DNA of 64,000 nt from Agrilactobacillus yilanensis (GTDB taxonomy: Bacteria > Bacillota > Bacilli > Lactobacillales > Lactobacillaceae), in the NCBI RefSeq assembly GCF_003946725.1, contig NZ_RHOY01000004.1, forward strand, positions 1 through 64,000, given 5' to 3'. Positions 8,777 to 17,009 of the stretch are shown one piece after another; position 1 is the first letter of the stretch, and each line of letters begins with the position of its first letter. A program made the translations under genes and the position numbers. The notes under the pieces are model-generated. The model was not told where the DNA came from. It saw only the letters and a program-made list of their open reading frames with translations, and ran no database searches.

Positions 8777-9709
8777 TGGATTATTTCTTATTTTATTCAC
8801 TCTTCGATTGGCGAAGATGGCTTGGATGACGGTGGTGGCAATGATTAAGATGATGCCGGCTAGTTCTGGTAATCCAAAGGCAACATTAAAGAATAAAACA
8901 GTCAATAAGGTTGAGGTCATTGGTTCAAAGGCACCTAATAGACTCGTCATCGTTGGGGCAATGAACCGCAAACTCTGCAGTACAAACAGGTAGGCAAATA
9001 AAGTCCCAAACACAATAACAAAACTTACAATAAGCAGGCCTCTTAAGTCCATTTGCGTGGCAGGATGCTGTACTGCTAAAGGTAACGTAGCTGCGCCACC
9101 CAATAACATTGACCAGCCGACGATGGACACGGAACCATATTGCCGCAATAACGGGCGCGGATATAATGTATAGATCGCTGTACTGACTGCGGCTAATAAA
9201 CCCCAGATTAAACCTGCCGGTGCAATATTTAATTCATTAAAATGGCCACCGGTAACTAATAAGCTTGTCCCTACTAAGGCTAATACCACGGACATCATAT
9301 TCACCCTGGTAGGCATTTGTCGCTGCCGCAAGGCTAAATAAATAACAATAACAACTGGGCTTAAAAATTGTAGAATCGTTGCTGTCGCAGCATTGCTATA
9401 ATGAATCGCCATAAAATAAGTTAATTGAGCCGGTAGCATCCCGATCAAACTAAAAATAATTAACCGGATGACTTGCCTAGGTTCCCGCCAAACGTCAAAT
9501 AACTGTCGCCCGCTAACAATCAGGCCAAAAATCAATAATAAAATGCCCGCCCCTAACATTCGCAAGCAGACTAACCAATAAGGTGAAACATTATAATTAG
9601 CAAATAAATATTGGGCCGCGATTCCTGAAAAGCCCCATAATAAAGGCCCGGCAATTGCTAAAGTCATGCCCTTAATCTTATTATCATTTTGTATTTCTAA
9701 ACGTGTCAT
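8768..9709 (-). CDS. EamA-family drug/metabolite transporter
   Basis: A 313-residue inner-membrane protein with about ten helices arranged as two EamA repeats, the first beginning at LAIAGPLLWGFSGIAAQYLF and the second at LIWGLLAAVSTAIYTLYP near residue 165. Members export metabolites, often amino acids, by an unknown coupling mechanism. The substrate here cannot be told from the sequence. It is monocistronic; its stop codon lies within palindromic repeat B. Confidence 0.85.
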   Translation of the reverse strand: MTRLEIQNDNKIKGMTLAIAGPLLWGFSGIAAQYLFANYNVSPYWLVCLRMLGAGILLLIFGLIVSGRQLFDVWREPRQVIRLIIFSLIGMLPAQLTYFMAIHYSNAATATILQFLSPVVIVIYLALRQRQMPTRVNMMSVVLALVGTSLLVTGGHFNELNIAPAGLIWGLLAAVSTAIYTLYPRPLLRQYGSVSIVGWSMLLGGAATLPLAVQHPATQMDLRGLLIVSFVIVFGTLFAYLFVLQSLRFIAPTMTSLLGAFEPMTSTLLTVLFFNVAFGLPELAGIILIIATTVIQAIFANRRVNKIRNNPRA

Positions 9710-9846
9710 GATTCTTGCTCCCTTATTATCTTAAAATTACTATAAAATCTATTTTACAGAAAAACCAATCAGTTACAACTTTGAGTTGTCTTAATGCGCC
9801 GTGAAGTTCGAAAAAATAATAAACGCCTACCTTCAGATTTTACAAT

Positions 9847-9903
9847 CTAAAACGTAGACGTCATCTTAATACTTATCCATTTTTCGAGCCATTCTTTAGT
9901 CAT
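9847..9903 (-). CDS. Candidate 18-residue small protein
   Basis: A short frame reads MTKEWLEKWISIKMTSTF and stops at TAG. It is too small for normal gene calling but has full expression signals on the minus strand: -35 TTTACA (9954-9959), a 17-nt spacer, -10 TACACT (9931-9936), then GAGGTG (9909-9914) five bases before the ATG. The peptide is amphipathic with two tryptophans spaced WLEKW. A weak hairpin follows the stop. The function is unknown; it could be a small protein or the leader of a short regulatory transcript. Confidence 0.4.
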   Translation of the reverse strand: MTKEWLEKWISIKMTSTF

Positions 9904-9985
9904 CAAGGCACCTCATTTCTTAACAACTAAAGTGTAATCCTAAAAATTATTTTTGTAAACAAATATATTTTTTGATTTTAAGCCC

Positions 9986-10014
9986 TTGACTTTTTTATGT
10001 GTAACATTTAAACT
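9986..10014 (+). promoter_or_regulatory. Promoter of the brnQ T-box leader
   Basis: -35 TTGACT (9986-9991), a 17-nt spacer and -10 TAAACT (10009-10014), which places the transcript start near 10021. Confidence 0.65.
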
Positions 10015-10020
10015 CTTCAT

Positions 10021-10313
10021 TAAGATATAGTTAATAAATGCTGTGAAAAAGAAAAGTAGTTGTAGTTTTAATTTTAGCGAGCTTCGGTTTGGTGTAAGGA
10101 AGCAATTAAAATTCCAGCGAAAATCACTTTTGAGCTAGGTACCGAATTACAGTAACGTACCTTGGGGACACCCATTACCGTGTTAGCGCCTCGCTAATTA
10201 GTTAGCCGTGCGTGAATTGAGACAGTATCTTTGTGTACTGTATATTAAGGTGGTACCGTGCAAACCAGCGCCCTTAAAATAATTGAATTCAATTATTTTA
10301 AGGGCTTTTTTTA
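10021..10313 (+). promoter_or_regulatory. T-box leader, probably isoleucine-specific
   Basis: The T-box core AAGGTGGTACCGTG is at 10247-10260, followed by a perfect 18-bp terminator hairpin (10270-10305) and a run of seven or more T. The specifier stem has GAAA-ATC-AC at 10119-10127, the same spacing as GAAG-ATG-AAC in the two Met T-boxes of this window, so the specifier codon is read as ATC (Ile). Uncharged tRNA-Ile would stabilise the antiterminator and allow brnQ transcription, which suits a branched-chain amino-acid transporter. Confidence 0.88.
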
Positions 10314-10345
10314 TTTTATAACACATTTTAAAGGAGATGATGGTC

Positions 10346-10459
10346 ATGGAAGGTCCGATTCAGATTAAAAATTTAAGTGTTTTATCTCATATTCTATTAA
10401 ACAAACAGGAGTGTTTTATTTATGAAAAATTTAGAAGAACGGCCCTTAAACAAACGTGA
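10346..10459 (+). CDS. Candidate short upstream ORF overlapping brnQ start
   Basis: A 37-codon frame begins at ATG 10346 with AAAGGAG 9 nt upstream, is rich in Ile and Leu in its first half, and ends 38 nt inside brnQ in another frame. It may couple translation to brnQ or be fortuitous; the brnQ ATG has its own CAGGAG site. No similar protein is known to me. Confidence 0.25.
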   Translation: MEGPIQIKNLSVLSHILLNKQECFIYEKFRRTALKQT

Positions 10460-11828
10460 CTATTTCCTTGTAGCATCTTTATTATTTGGTTTATTCTTTG
10501 GTGCTGGTAATTTAATCTTTCCATTACACTTAGGACAATTAGCCGGCAGTAATTGGGGCACCGCTGCTTTAGGCTTTTTGGTTACCGCAGTCGTTTTACC
10601 GCTATTATCTGTTTTAGCCATCAGTGTCACCCACTCCGAAGGGGTTTATGACATCGGCAAACCCCTTGGTCCTGCTTTTGCATTAGCTTTCATGATCTTA
10701 ATCCACGCCACCATCGGCCCACTATTTGGGACACCAAGAACTGCCACGATTCCTTTTTCTGTTGGGGTTCAACCTTTATTGCCTAGCGGTTTTGAACATG
10801 CTGGCTTGTTAGTCTTTTCTGCTTTATTCTTTGGCGCAGCTTACTTATTCTCCTACAAAGAAAATCGTATCATGGACAGTGTTGGTAAAGCTTTAAATCC
10901 ATTATTCTTAGTTTTATTATTTGTTGTTTTTGCGTTTGGCTTCTTATCACCAATGGGCAGTGCTAGTCAACAAGCCGTCACTAAAGCTTATCAAAACGCA
11001 TCCTTCTTTAATGGTTTTCTTGAAGGCTACAATACTATGGACGCTTTAGCTGGGTTAGCCTTTGGGGTGACTGTTGTGACAGCCGTTAAAGGGTTAGGTG
11101 TCCGTAGTGCCAAACGGGTTTCCGTTGTCACCGCCAGAGCAGGTGTGTTGGCAACTGGGATGATCGGTTTAATCTACTTAGGCCTTATTCTTTTAGGCGC
11201 TTCATCATTAGCCAATTATAAAGTTTCTGCTGAAGGCGGCACGGTCTTTAATCAAATCGTTACGTATTACATGGGCGGCTTTGGGCATGCCATGTTAGCA
11301 ACATTATTGACCGTAACTTGTTTAACAACTGCTATCGGTCTAGTCGCCGCCTTTGCCCAAGATTTCCATAAACATTTTCCAAAAATCAGTTATCGAGCTT
11401 GGTTAGCCTTCATGTGTTTGGCTTCCTTTTTAACTGCTAACTTTGGCCTAGAACAAATCTTAGCTTGGTCCACCCCAATGCTAATGTTCTTATACCCATT
11501 TGCAATGGTCTTAATCTTATTATCCCTTACCTCACCTTTATTCCACAAAGATGCTGCAGTTTACTTCTTTGTTGTCTTATTTACTGCTGTACCTGCTTTA
11601 TTAGACATGATGGCTGCCTTTCCAGCCGTTGTCAGTCAAAGTGCTTTTGCCAAAACATTAGCCAGCTTCCAACAATATTTACCATTTGCTAGTATCGGCA
11701 TGGACTGGGTTGTGCCAGCATTAGTCGGTTTAGTCATCGGTTTAGGCGTGCACTTCTTACGGCCAGTTGTTGCAAAGAACAACGTGCCAACAACTGCACA
11801 TAATTATATGGATACAAAAGTAAAATAA
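10422..11828 (+). CDS. brnQ: Branched-chain amino acid transporter (LIVCS family)
   Basis: A 468-residue, roughly 12-helix membrane protein that imports Leu, Ile and Val with a cation. LFGLFFGAGNLIFPLHLGQ near residue 20 and the FGTPRTATIPFSVGV segment near 103 are hallmarks of BrnQ proteins, and the length is normal for the family. CAGGAG lies 9 nt before the ATG. It is controlled by the T-box upstream. The next unit (leader peptide plus MFS symporter) also senses branched-chain amino acids, so the two form a neighbourhood for their transport. Confidence 0.93.
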   Translation: MKNLEERPLNKRDYFLVASLLFGLFFGAGNLIFPLHLGQLAGSNWGTAALGFLVTAVVLPLLSVLAISVTHSEGVYDIGKPLGPAFALAFMILIHATIGPLFGTPRTATIPFSVGVQPLLPSGFEHAGLLVFSALFFGAAYLFSYKENRIMDSVGKALNPLFLVLLFVVFAFGFLSPMGSASQQAVTKAYQNASFFNGFLEGYNTMDALAGLAFGVTVVTAVKGLGVRSAKRVSVVTARAGVLATGMIGLIYLGLILLGASSLANYKVSAEGGTVFNQIVTYYMGGFGHAMLATLLTVTCLTTAIGLVAAFAQDFHKHFPKISYRAWLAFMCLASFLTANFGLEQILAWSTPMLMFLYPFAMVLILLSLTSPLFHKDAAVYFFVVLFTAVPALLDMMAAFPAVVSQSAFAKTLASFQQYLPFASIGMDWVVPALVGLVIGLGVHFLRPVVAKNNVPTTAHNYMDTKVK

Positions 11829-11846
11829 TATTTTTCTGAAAACTAA

Positions 11847-11874
11847 TTGATTTTTAATATAATTGTATTATAAT
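11847..11874 (+). promoter_or_regulatory. Promoter of the leader-peptide attenuator
   Basis: -35 TTGATT (11847-11852), 16-nt spacer, perfect -10 TATAAT (11869-11874), just upstream of the leader peptide. Confidence 0.6.
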
Positions 11875-11908
11875 TAAAAATAATTAATAAATGAAAGAAG
11901 TCATTAAT

Positions 11909-11962
11909 ATGTTAGCAACCAACACTTTAGTCAAAGTCATTATTAGTCTCATCATTAGTTAG
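11909..11962 (+). CDS. Branched-chain amino-acid leader peptide
   Basis: A 17-codon frame reads MLATNTLVKVIISLIIS. Nine of its 17 codons are Leu, Val or Ile, with clustered Val-Ile-Ile and Leu-Ile-Ile, as in ilv-type attenuator peptides. An in-frame ATG at 11891 would extend it by six residues but has no ribosome site; AAAGAAG precedes ATG 11909. The stop TAG overlaps the start of the first attenuator hairpin. Ribosome stalling on these codons would report branched-chain amino-acid shortage. Confidence 0.65.
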   Translation: MLATNTLVKVIISLIIS

Positions 11963-12056
11963 CGGATGTGATTTCTTTATGGATCAACATCCGCTGCTAG
12001 GTGGGTGTTGTTGGTTGTTAAAAGGCCAAGGATACCAAAATTCCTTGGCCTTTTTT
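11961..12056 (+). terminator. Transcription attenuator hairpins ahead of the MFS gene
   Basis: AGCGGATGT (11961-11969) pairs with ACATCCGCT (11987-11995). Then AAAGGCCAAGGA (12021-12032) pairs with TCCTTGGCCTTT (12042-12053) followed by T residues, an intrinsic terminator. GCAACCAACAC inside the leader peptide frame can pair instead with GTGTTGTTGGTTGT at 12005-12018, directly before the terminator. Mutually exclusive folds linked to leader translation are the pattern of attenuation. Confidence 0.65.
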
Positions 12057-12152
12057 AATTCTCTTTTTTCCGTGAAAGAAGATGAAAGATTAGAGTATTT
12101 CTAATAATTATGACGTTTAAATTAGTTTTAAATTAAAAATGGAGTTGATAAA

Positions 12153-13484
12153 ATGCAAGATACCGAATTATCCGAACCACTTACCAAAACAGTCCCCGTT
12201 GAACCAGATTTAGCCAGAGATTCCGTCAAAACTGTCATCTTCGCATCAATGATTGGCACCGCCATTGAATTTTTTGACTTCTACGCTTATGGGACGGCAG
12301 CCGCTGCTTATTTCCCAAAAGTTTTCTTTCCAGAAGTCACCCCCGCTATTGCCACTTTACTGAGTTTGTTAACGTTCGGGGTTGCCTTTGTGGCCCGGCC
12401 TTTAGGTTCTTTTGTCTTCGGCCACTTTGGTGATAAGATCGGGCGCAAAAAAACATTAGTTGTTTCTTTATTGCTGATGGGGATCTCCACAGTCTTTATC
12501 GGGTTATTGCCAAGTTACGCTACTTTAGGTCTGGCAGCTGTCGTATTACTTTGCCTATGCCGGTTTGTCCAAGGTATTGGTTTAGGTGGTGAGTGGTCCG
12601 GGGCAGCTTTAGTCGCTACTGAAAATGCACCAGCTAATAAACGGGCTTTGTACGGTGCTTTTCCAGAATTAGGTGCCCCTTTAGGCTTCTTCTTAAGTAA
12701 TGGTCTATTCTTCCTATTAGAATCTTTTTTAACTACCGATCAAATGATTCAATTTGGCTGGCGGGTGCCTTTCCTAGCTTCTTCTGTTCTCGTCATCGTT
12801 GGCTTTTGGGTTCGTGAACGTATGCAAGAAACGCCATTATTCCGCATGGCCCAAGAGAAAAATGACACAACTAAATCACCATTGGCTACCGTCTTTAAAA
12901 CCAGCTGGCGGCAAATTCTACAAGGTACCTTTATTGTCTCTGTAACATATACTTTATTTTATACTTTGGCAACTTGGTCTTTAACCTATGCCACCGCAAA
13001 TCTTGGATTTACAAATCGGGAATACTTATTCTTATTGATGGGCGCAATTATTGTTTTTGCCGTCTTAATCGTTGCCGCTTCTTACTTTGCGGATGTCATC
13101 GGCCGGCGTCATGTGTTGATGGGCTCTTCCATTGCTTTAATCGTCTTTTCATTCCTATTTCCTTATTTGTTGCAAGGTCAACGAAATTTCGCTGGCGCCA
13201 TCACCTTTTTAGTCGTTGGCTTCATTCTAATGGGGATTGCCTTTGGTCCTGTAGGCGCTGTTTTACCAGAGCTCTTTTCTACTAAAGTCCGTTATTCCGG
13301 CGCTGGGATTTCTTATAATTTAGCTGCGATCATCGGTGCCGCCTTTGCGCCAACAATCGCCACTTGGTTGGCCAACAACTGGGGGATCCGCTCCGTTGGG
13401 ATTTATTTAGGCATCATGGCTGTAGCTAGCTTAATTTCACTATTAACGATGAAAGAAACAAAATCCATCGACTTTACGAAGTAA
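12153..13484 (+). CDS. MFS metabolite:H+ symporter (MHS family)
   Basis: A 443-residue transporter with about 12 helices. FASMIGTAIEFFDFYAYGTAA near residue 30 and GHFGDKIGRKKTLV near 92 are diagnostic of the metabolite:H+ symporter group (ProP, ShiA, KgtP relatives), which import organic acids, osmolytes or amino-acid derivatives. The leader peptide and attenuator upstream imply expression when branched-chain amino acids are scarce. This suggests a cargo such as a branched-chain amino acid or its oxo acid; that is inference. The terminator at 13562-13606 ends the unit. Confidence 0.85.
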   Translation: MQDTELSEPLTKTVPVEPDLARDSVKTVIFASMIGTAIEFFDFYAYGTAAAAYFPKVFFPEVTPAIATLLSLLTFGVAFVARPLGSFVFGHFGDKIGRKKTLVVSLLLMGISTVFIGLLPSYATLGLAAVVLLCLCRFVQGIGLGGEWSGAALVATENAPANKRALYGAFPELGAPLGFFLSNGLFFLLESFLTTDQMIQFGWRVPFLASSVLVIVGFWVRERMQETPLFRMAQEKNDTTKSPLATVFKTSWRQILQGTFIVSVTYTLFYTLATWSLTYATANLGFTNREYLFLLMGAIIVFAVLIVAASYFADVIGRRHVLMGSSIALIVFSFLFPYLLQGQRNFAGAITFLVVGFILMGIAFGPVGAVLPELFSTKVRYSGAGISYNLAAIIGAAFAPTIATWLANNWGIRSVGIYLGIMAVASLISLLTMKETKSIDFTK

Positions 13485-13561
13485 TAGTCTTTTAACTTGT
13501 TGATTTCGGTTCAGCAATTAAGCCCCCTAATACTTATGCGTTGAACCTTAATTATAAATAT

Positions 13562-13606
13562 AAGCGGCTGAATCAAAAGTTTATCTCTTGATTCAGCCGC
13601 TTTTTT
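13562..13606. terminator. Terminator between convergent genes
   Basis: AAGCGGCTGAATCAAAAG pairs with CTTGATTCAGCCGCTT and is followed by six T, between the MFS gene and the convergent aldo/keto reductase gene. Confidence 0.8.
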
Positions 13607-13641
13607 GTGGTTCTATGTTTCAAATTACTTAGCTTGCACCC

Positions 13642-14481
13642 TTAAAATTCTTCATATTTTGCTGGGTCTTGTTGGCTATACCGACCATCTACTTTTGTGA
13701 GTGCGTCAATTTTAGCGCGATCTGTATCGCTGAGTTCAAAATCAAAAATAGTTAAATTTTCTATTTGTCGCTTCAAATGTGTTGACTTAGGGATGGGCAA
13801 GACATTCATTTGCGTCTGCCAGCGCAAAATAATTTGGCCAGCGGTATGGTGATATTTTTCAGCTAATTGTTGAATTACAGGATCTTGCAAGACATTATTC
13901 CGGGTACCCCGACCTAAAGGACTCCAGGCTTCGGTCAAAATTTGATGATTTGTATCAAATTGACGTTGCGCTGCTTGATTAAAATAAGGGTGCAGTTCAA
14001 TTTGGTTAATGACTGGTAAAATCCCAGTCTCTTTTTGTAATTTTTCTAAATGTTCTGGCAAAAAGTTGGAAACCCCTATAGAGCGCACTAACCCAAATCT
14101 TTGGGCATCAATTAACGCCTGCCAAGCTTCTACATATTGCCCCGTAATAGGATTAGGCCAATGGATCAAATAGAGATCATAATAATCTAACCCTGCTCGG
14201 TAAAGCGATTCTTCAATGGTTGCAATCGCTTCTTGATAATGGTGGTGCCGACCGGGTAATTTAGAAGTAATCGTGAGTTGCGCACGAGGGACCGCGGTGC
14301 GGCGAATGGCTTCACCCACCATCCCTTCATTTTCGTAATTCACTGCCGTGTCCAATAAGCGATAACCAGCATCAATCGCTGAAGTAATTGCGTTGACCCC
14401 AGTGGCACCCGTCAACTTGTAAGTCCCAAAACCAATTTTAGGAACGACTAAACCATCTGCTAAAGTATACGTTTCTGTCAA
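13642..14481 (-). CDS. Aldo/keto reductase
   Basis: A 279-residue cytosolic NADPH-dependent AKR of the 2,5-diketo-D-gluconate-reductase-like group. The catalytic tetrad is visible: Asp and Tyr in RLLDTAVNYENE, Lys in TSKLPG, His in DLYLIHWPNP; the cofactor motif PIPKSTHLKRQIEN is near the C-terminus. I use a TTG start at 14481: AGGGGG lies 7 nt upstream, whereas the ATG at 14502 falls within the -10 box TATAAT (14501-14506, minus strand) and could not be on the transcript. The substrate is unknown. Confidence 0.87.
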   Translation of the reverse strand: MTETYTLADGLVVPKIGFGTYKLTGATGVNAITSAIDAGYRLLDTAVNYENEGMVGEAIRRTAVPRAQLTITSKLPGRHHHYQEAIATIEESLYRAGLDYYDLYLIHWPNPITGQYVEAWQALIDAQRFGLVRSIGVSNFLPEHLEKLQKETGILPVINQIELHPYFNQAAQRQFDTNHQILTEAWSPLGRGTRNNVLQDPVIQQLAEKYHHTAGQIILRWQTQMNVLPIPKSTHLKRQIENLTIFDFELSDTDRAKIDALTKVDGRYSQQDPAKYEEF

Positions 14482-14576
14482 TATATAACCCCCTATAATC
14501 ATTATACTTACATTTTAATAGTATCTTATCAAGATTACCAATTTAATTTCAGCCTGAACGGTATTGCCTGCCCACC

Positions 14577-14624
14577 AAAAAAGGCTTGATCCAAATTGAG
14601 CTAAATCTCAACTGAATCAAACCT
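14577..14624 (-). terminator. Terminator of the hydF operon
   Basis: On the minus strand GGTTTGATTCAGTTGAG pairs with CTCAATTTGGATCAAGCC and runs into TTTTTT, 14 nt after the hydF stop codon. Confidence 0.8.
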
Positions 14625-14637
14625 TAATATCACTTCT

Positions 14638-15846
14638 TTAAACCTGTGTTTGTGCCGCTAAAGCTGCCGGCAGCATGGCGATACTTCGATTTAAAATCCC
14701 CTTCATATAAGCAATAGAAATCCCATAATTCGTCATCGGTACACCTTGTGCTGCAGCGTAATTCATCCGATAAATCATTTCCCGACTCGTCAACATACAG
14801 CCACCACACTGCAAAATTAAAGCATAACTCGTCAAATCTTCTGGAAAATCAGAACCGCTGGCCAGTTCAATATCGACAGTGGCACCGGTGTATTTTTTCA
14901 GCAGCGCCGGTAATTTAACACTGCCAATATCGCCACATTGCCGATGATGGGTACAGCCTTCTGCAATTAACACCTTATCGCCTGTTTTTAAGGTGCCAAT
15001 GGCATTCACGCCAGCAACGGCATTATTCAAAAGTCCTTTATAGCGGGCCATCAAAATTGAAAATGATGTTAAAGGAATCGTTTCCGGTACAATCTGGGCG
15101 ACTGCGCCAAAAGCTTGAGAATCCGTGACGACGATTGCCGGCGGTTGTTTCAGACTGGCTAAAGTCGTGGCTAATTCTGGGACTTGCGTCACTAAACAAA
15201 TGCCATGATGATCTAAAACATCCCGCAGCATCATTTGCTGGGGTAAGATCATCCGACCTTTAGGTGCTGATTCATCAATCGGCGTCACCAATAAGACAAG
15301 ATCATTGGCTTGAATCAAATCACCAATCAATGGCTGTTTTACGCCCCCAGCCACCGACATATGGGCTAAACGTTCTTTGAAATCTTGAAGCCCAGCACCA
15401 GTCGTGGCACTCACATAAATCTGATGCCCCGATAATGCCGGTTTAGCCGTTAATAAATCACTTTTATTCAGTGCGACTAAATAGGCGACTTTCTTTTTTT
15501 CAAACAGTTCAATCAGCTGTAAATCATTGGGTTGTAAGCCGTCGGTTGCATCCACTACCAAAACCGCAATATCTGTTTTGGTCAAAGTCTGCTTTGTCTT
15601 TTGAACCCGCAATGTGCCTAAATCTCCAGTGTCATCAAACCCCGGCGTATCTGTAATCACCACTGGTCCTAGGGGCAATAACTCCATTGTTTTGTGCACC
15701 GGATCCGTCGTTGTCCCTTTTTGGGCTGAAACAACGGCAAGTTCTTGACCGGTAACTGCATTGACAAGACTTGATTTGCCCGCATTCCGCCGACCAAAAA
15801 AGCCAATATGTGTCCGTTCACTGACAGGTGTCCCACTTAGACTCAT
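14638..15846 (-). CDS. hydF: [FeFe]-hydrogenase maturation GTPase HydF
   Basis: A 402-residue protein that in known systems acts as the scaffold that receives the di-iron subcluster of the H-cluster and delivers it to HydA. The GTPase domain shows GFFGRRNAGKSS (residues 15-26), DTPGFDD (66-72) and NKSD (127-130). The C-terminal [4Fe-4S] region has C298-T-H300 and C347-G-G-C350. The usual HCxxC reads QCGGC, so the histidine next to the second cysteine is Gln346. It is the last gene of a seven-gene operon, 23 nt after the solute-binding protein. HydE and HydG are not in this window. Confidence 0.93.
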   Translation of the reverse strand: MSLSGTPVSERTHIGFFGRRNAGKSSLVNAVTGQELAVVSAQKGTTTDPVHKTMELLPLGPVVITDTPGFDDTGDLGTLRVQKTKQTLTKTDIAVLVVDATDGLQPNDLQLIELFEKKKVAYLVALNKSDLLTAKPALSGHQIYVSATTGAGLQDFKERLAHMSVAGGVKQPLIGDLIQANDLVLLVTPIDESAPKGRMILPQQMMLRDVLDHHGICLVTQVPELATTLASLKQPPAIVVTDSQAFGAVAQIVPETIPLTSFSILMARYKGLLNNAVAGVNAIGTLKTGDKVLIAEGCTHHRQCGDIGSVKLPALLKKYTGATVDIELASGSDFPEDLTSYALILQCGGCMLTSREMIYRMNYAAAQGVPMTNYGISIAYMKGILNRSIAMLPAALAAQTQV

Positions 15847-15869
15847 AATCCGACCACTTCCTTAATTAA

Positions 15870-17009
15870 TTAATAAGCTGATGCGGCTGATGTTGGTTTA
15901 AAGATTGATTTTGCCTGTTTATTTGTCAGTTTAACATTAAAGACTTTCTTATAATAAGTTTTTGTTTCTTTAGTAATATTGATATCTTTAAATTCGCTTG
16001 GATAAGCGGTCTTTGCTAACCAAAGTAAGGTAATTGGCGTATCGACACCTGGTGTATAACTACGATACATCCCCAATGGCATCTTATAAACACGATGGTT
16101 CTTAACCGCATCCACCTTGCTCCAGTCATAATTACCAATACTATTATTATACAAATCTTTTGGTTGCGCTTGAGTAAAGTTTGTGATGAAAATAACCTGC
16201 GGATTCCAGTTATAAATCTGTTCCATATTTACTGGTACCCCTGATTTTTGCGTCAAGTCGCTGGCAACGTTTTTAGCACCAATAGCATCTGACCAGTATT
16301 GGCCAAAGAAATGTGGGCCAGAAGTAACAATTGAAGAATCTGTGTATTGGAATAAGAAGAAGACATTTTGAATATCGGCATTGTCCACTTTCTTAACCCG
16401 TTTTTGAACTTTATTATAAACTTTATTACTGTAATCTTTGACAATTTTAGCTCTGTCGTTAGCTGGGAACATCTTAGACAGCAAGCTGATCCAAGCGTTT
16501 AAAGTCTTAATGGCATCAAAATTATAACCTACAGCAGATACCCCAACAGCTGTGAAACCAGCGTTTTGTAATTTCTGTTTCATCGTTGCATCATTAGCAC
16601 TATAAAAGACAACATCTGGTTTTAATTTTTTCAATTCTTCGGTATTAATATCTGACCCATTCGGATCATCAAAATCTGTCTTTGCCTTTAAGATCTCTGG
16701 ATACATTTCAGACAGTAAGCCGTTTTTAGCAGCTTTCATACTAGCCACCGGCATACCCACAATTTTATCTGCGGAATCAAAGAATGTCGCTAAGACGGAA
16801 GGCAGTGGATAGATGCCCACAACGGCAATCCGTTTAATCTTTTTAGGAACCTTAACCTTGTCGCCGGCTTGGTCTTTAATGGTTTTTGTCTTAACCGTTG
16901 CCGTACTCTTTGTGCTGGCCGCATTAACCGTGTTTTGATTCGTGGTGACAGCCCCAAACATCATAATAGATGCAAAAAAGACCATAAGTATTTTTGATAA
17001 TTTTTTCAT
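15870..17009 (-). CDS. ABC transporter substrate-binding protein (iron-complex/cobalamin type)
   Basis: A 379-residue exported protein of the TroA/FepB-like class that binds metal complexes such as siderophores, haem or corrinoids. A signal peptide covers about residues 1-31 (KKLSKILMVFFASIMMFGAV...VNA-AS). There is no lipobox cysteine and no cysteine anywhere, so the usual lipid anchor of Gram-positive binding proteins is missing. The two lobes follow: IKRIAVVGIYPLPSVLATF and LKKLKPDVVFYSAND, then FFGQYWSDAIGAKNVASDL. The ATG overlaps the stop of the NifD-like gene (ATGA) and has AGGAGG upstream, so translation is coupled. It is the binding partner of the permease and ATPase encoded in the same operon. 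Confidence 0.85.
   Translation of the reverse strand: MKKLSKILMVFFASIMMFGAVTTNQNTVNAASTKSTATVKTKTIKDQAGDKVKVPKKIKRIAVVGIYPLPSVLATFFDSADKIVGMPVASMKAAKNGLLSEMYPEILKAKTDFDDPNGSDINTEELKKLKPDVVFYSANDATMKQKLQNAGFTAVGVSAVGYNFDAIKTLNAWISLLSKMFPANDRAKIVKDYSNKVYNKVQKRVKKVDNADIQNVFFLFQYTDSSIVTSGPHFFGQYWSDAIGAKNVASDLTQKSGVPVNMEQIYNWNPQVIFITNFTQAQPKDLYNNSIGNYDWSKVDAVKNHRVYKMPLGMYRSYTPGVDTPITLLWLAKTAYPSEFKDINITKETKTYYKKVFNVKLTNKQAKSIFKPTSAASAY

Noticed and set aside
12974-13285. Plus-strand open frame of 103 codons inside the MFS gene
   Set aside because: It lies in another frame of a clearly coding, conserved transporter and has a cysteine-rich, unnatural composition.
14482-14502. ATG start for the aldo/keto reductase
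   Set aside because: The ATG falls within the TATAAT -10 box; the TTG at 14481 has AGGGGG seven bases upstream.
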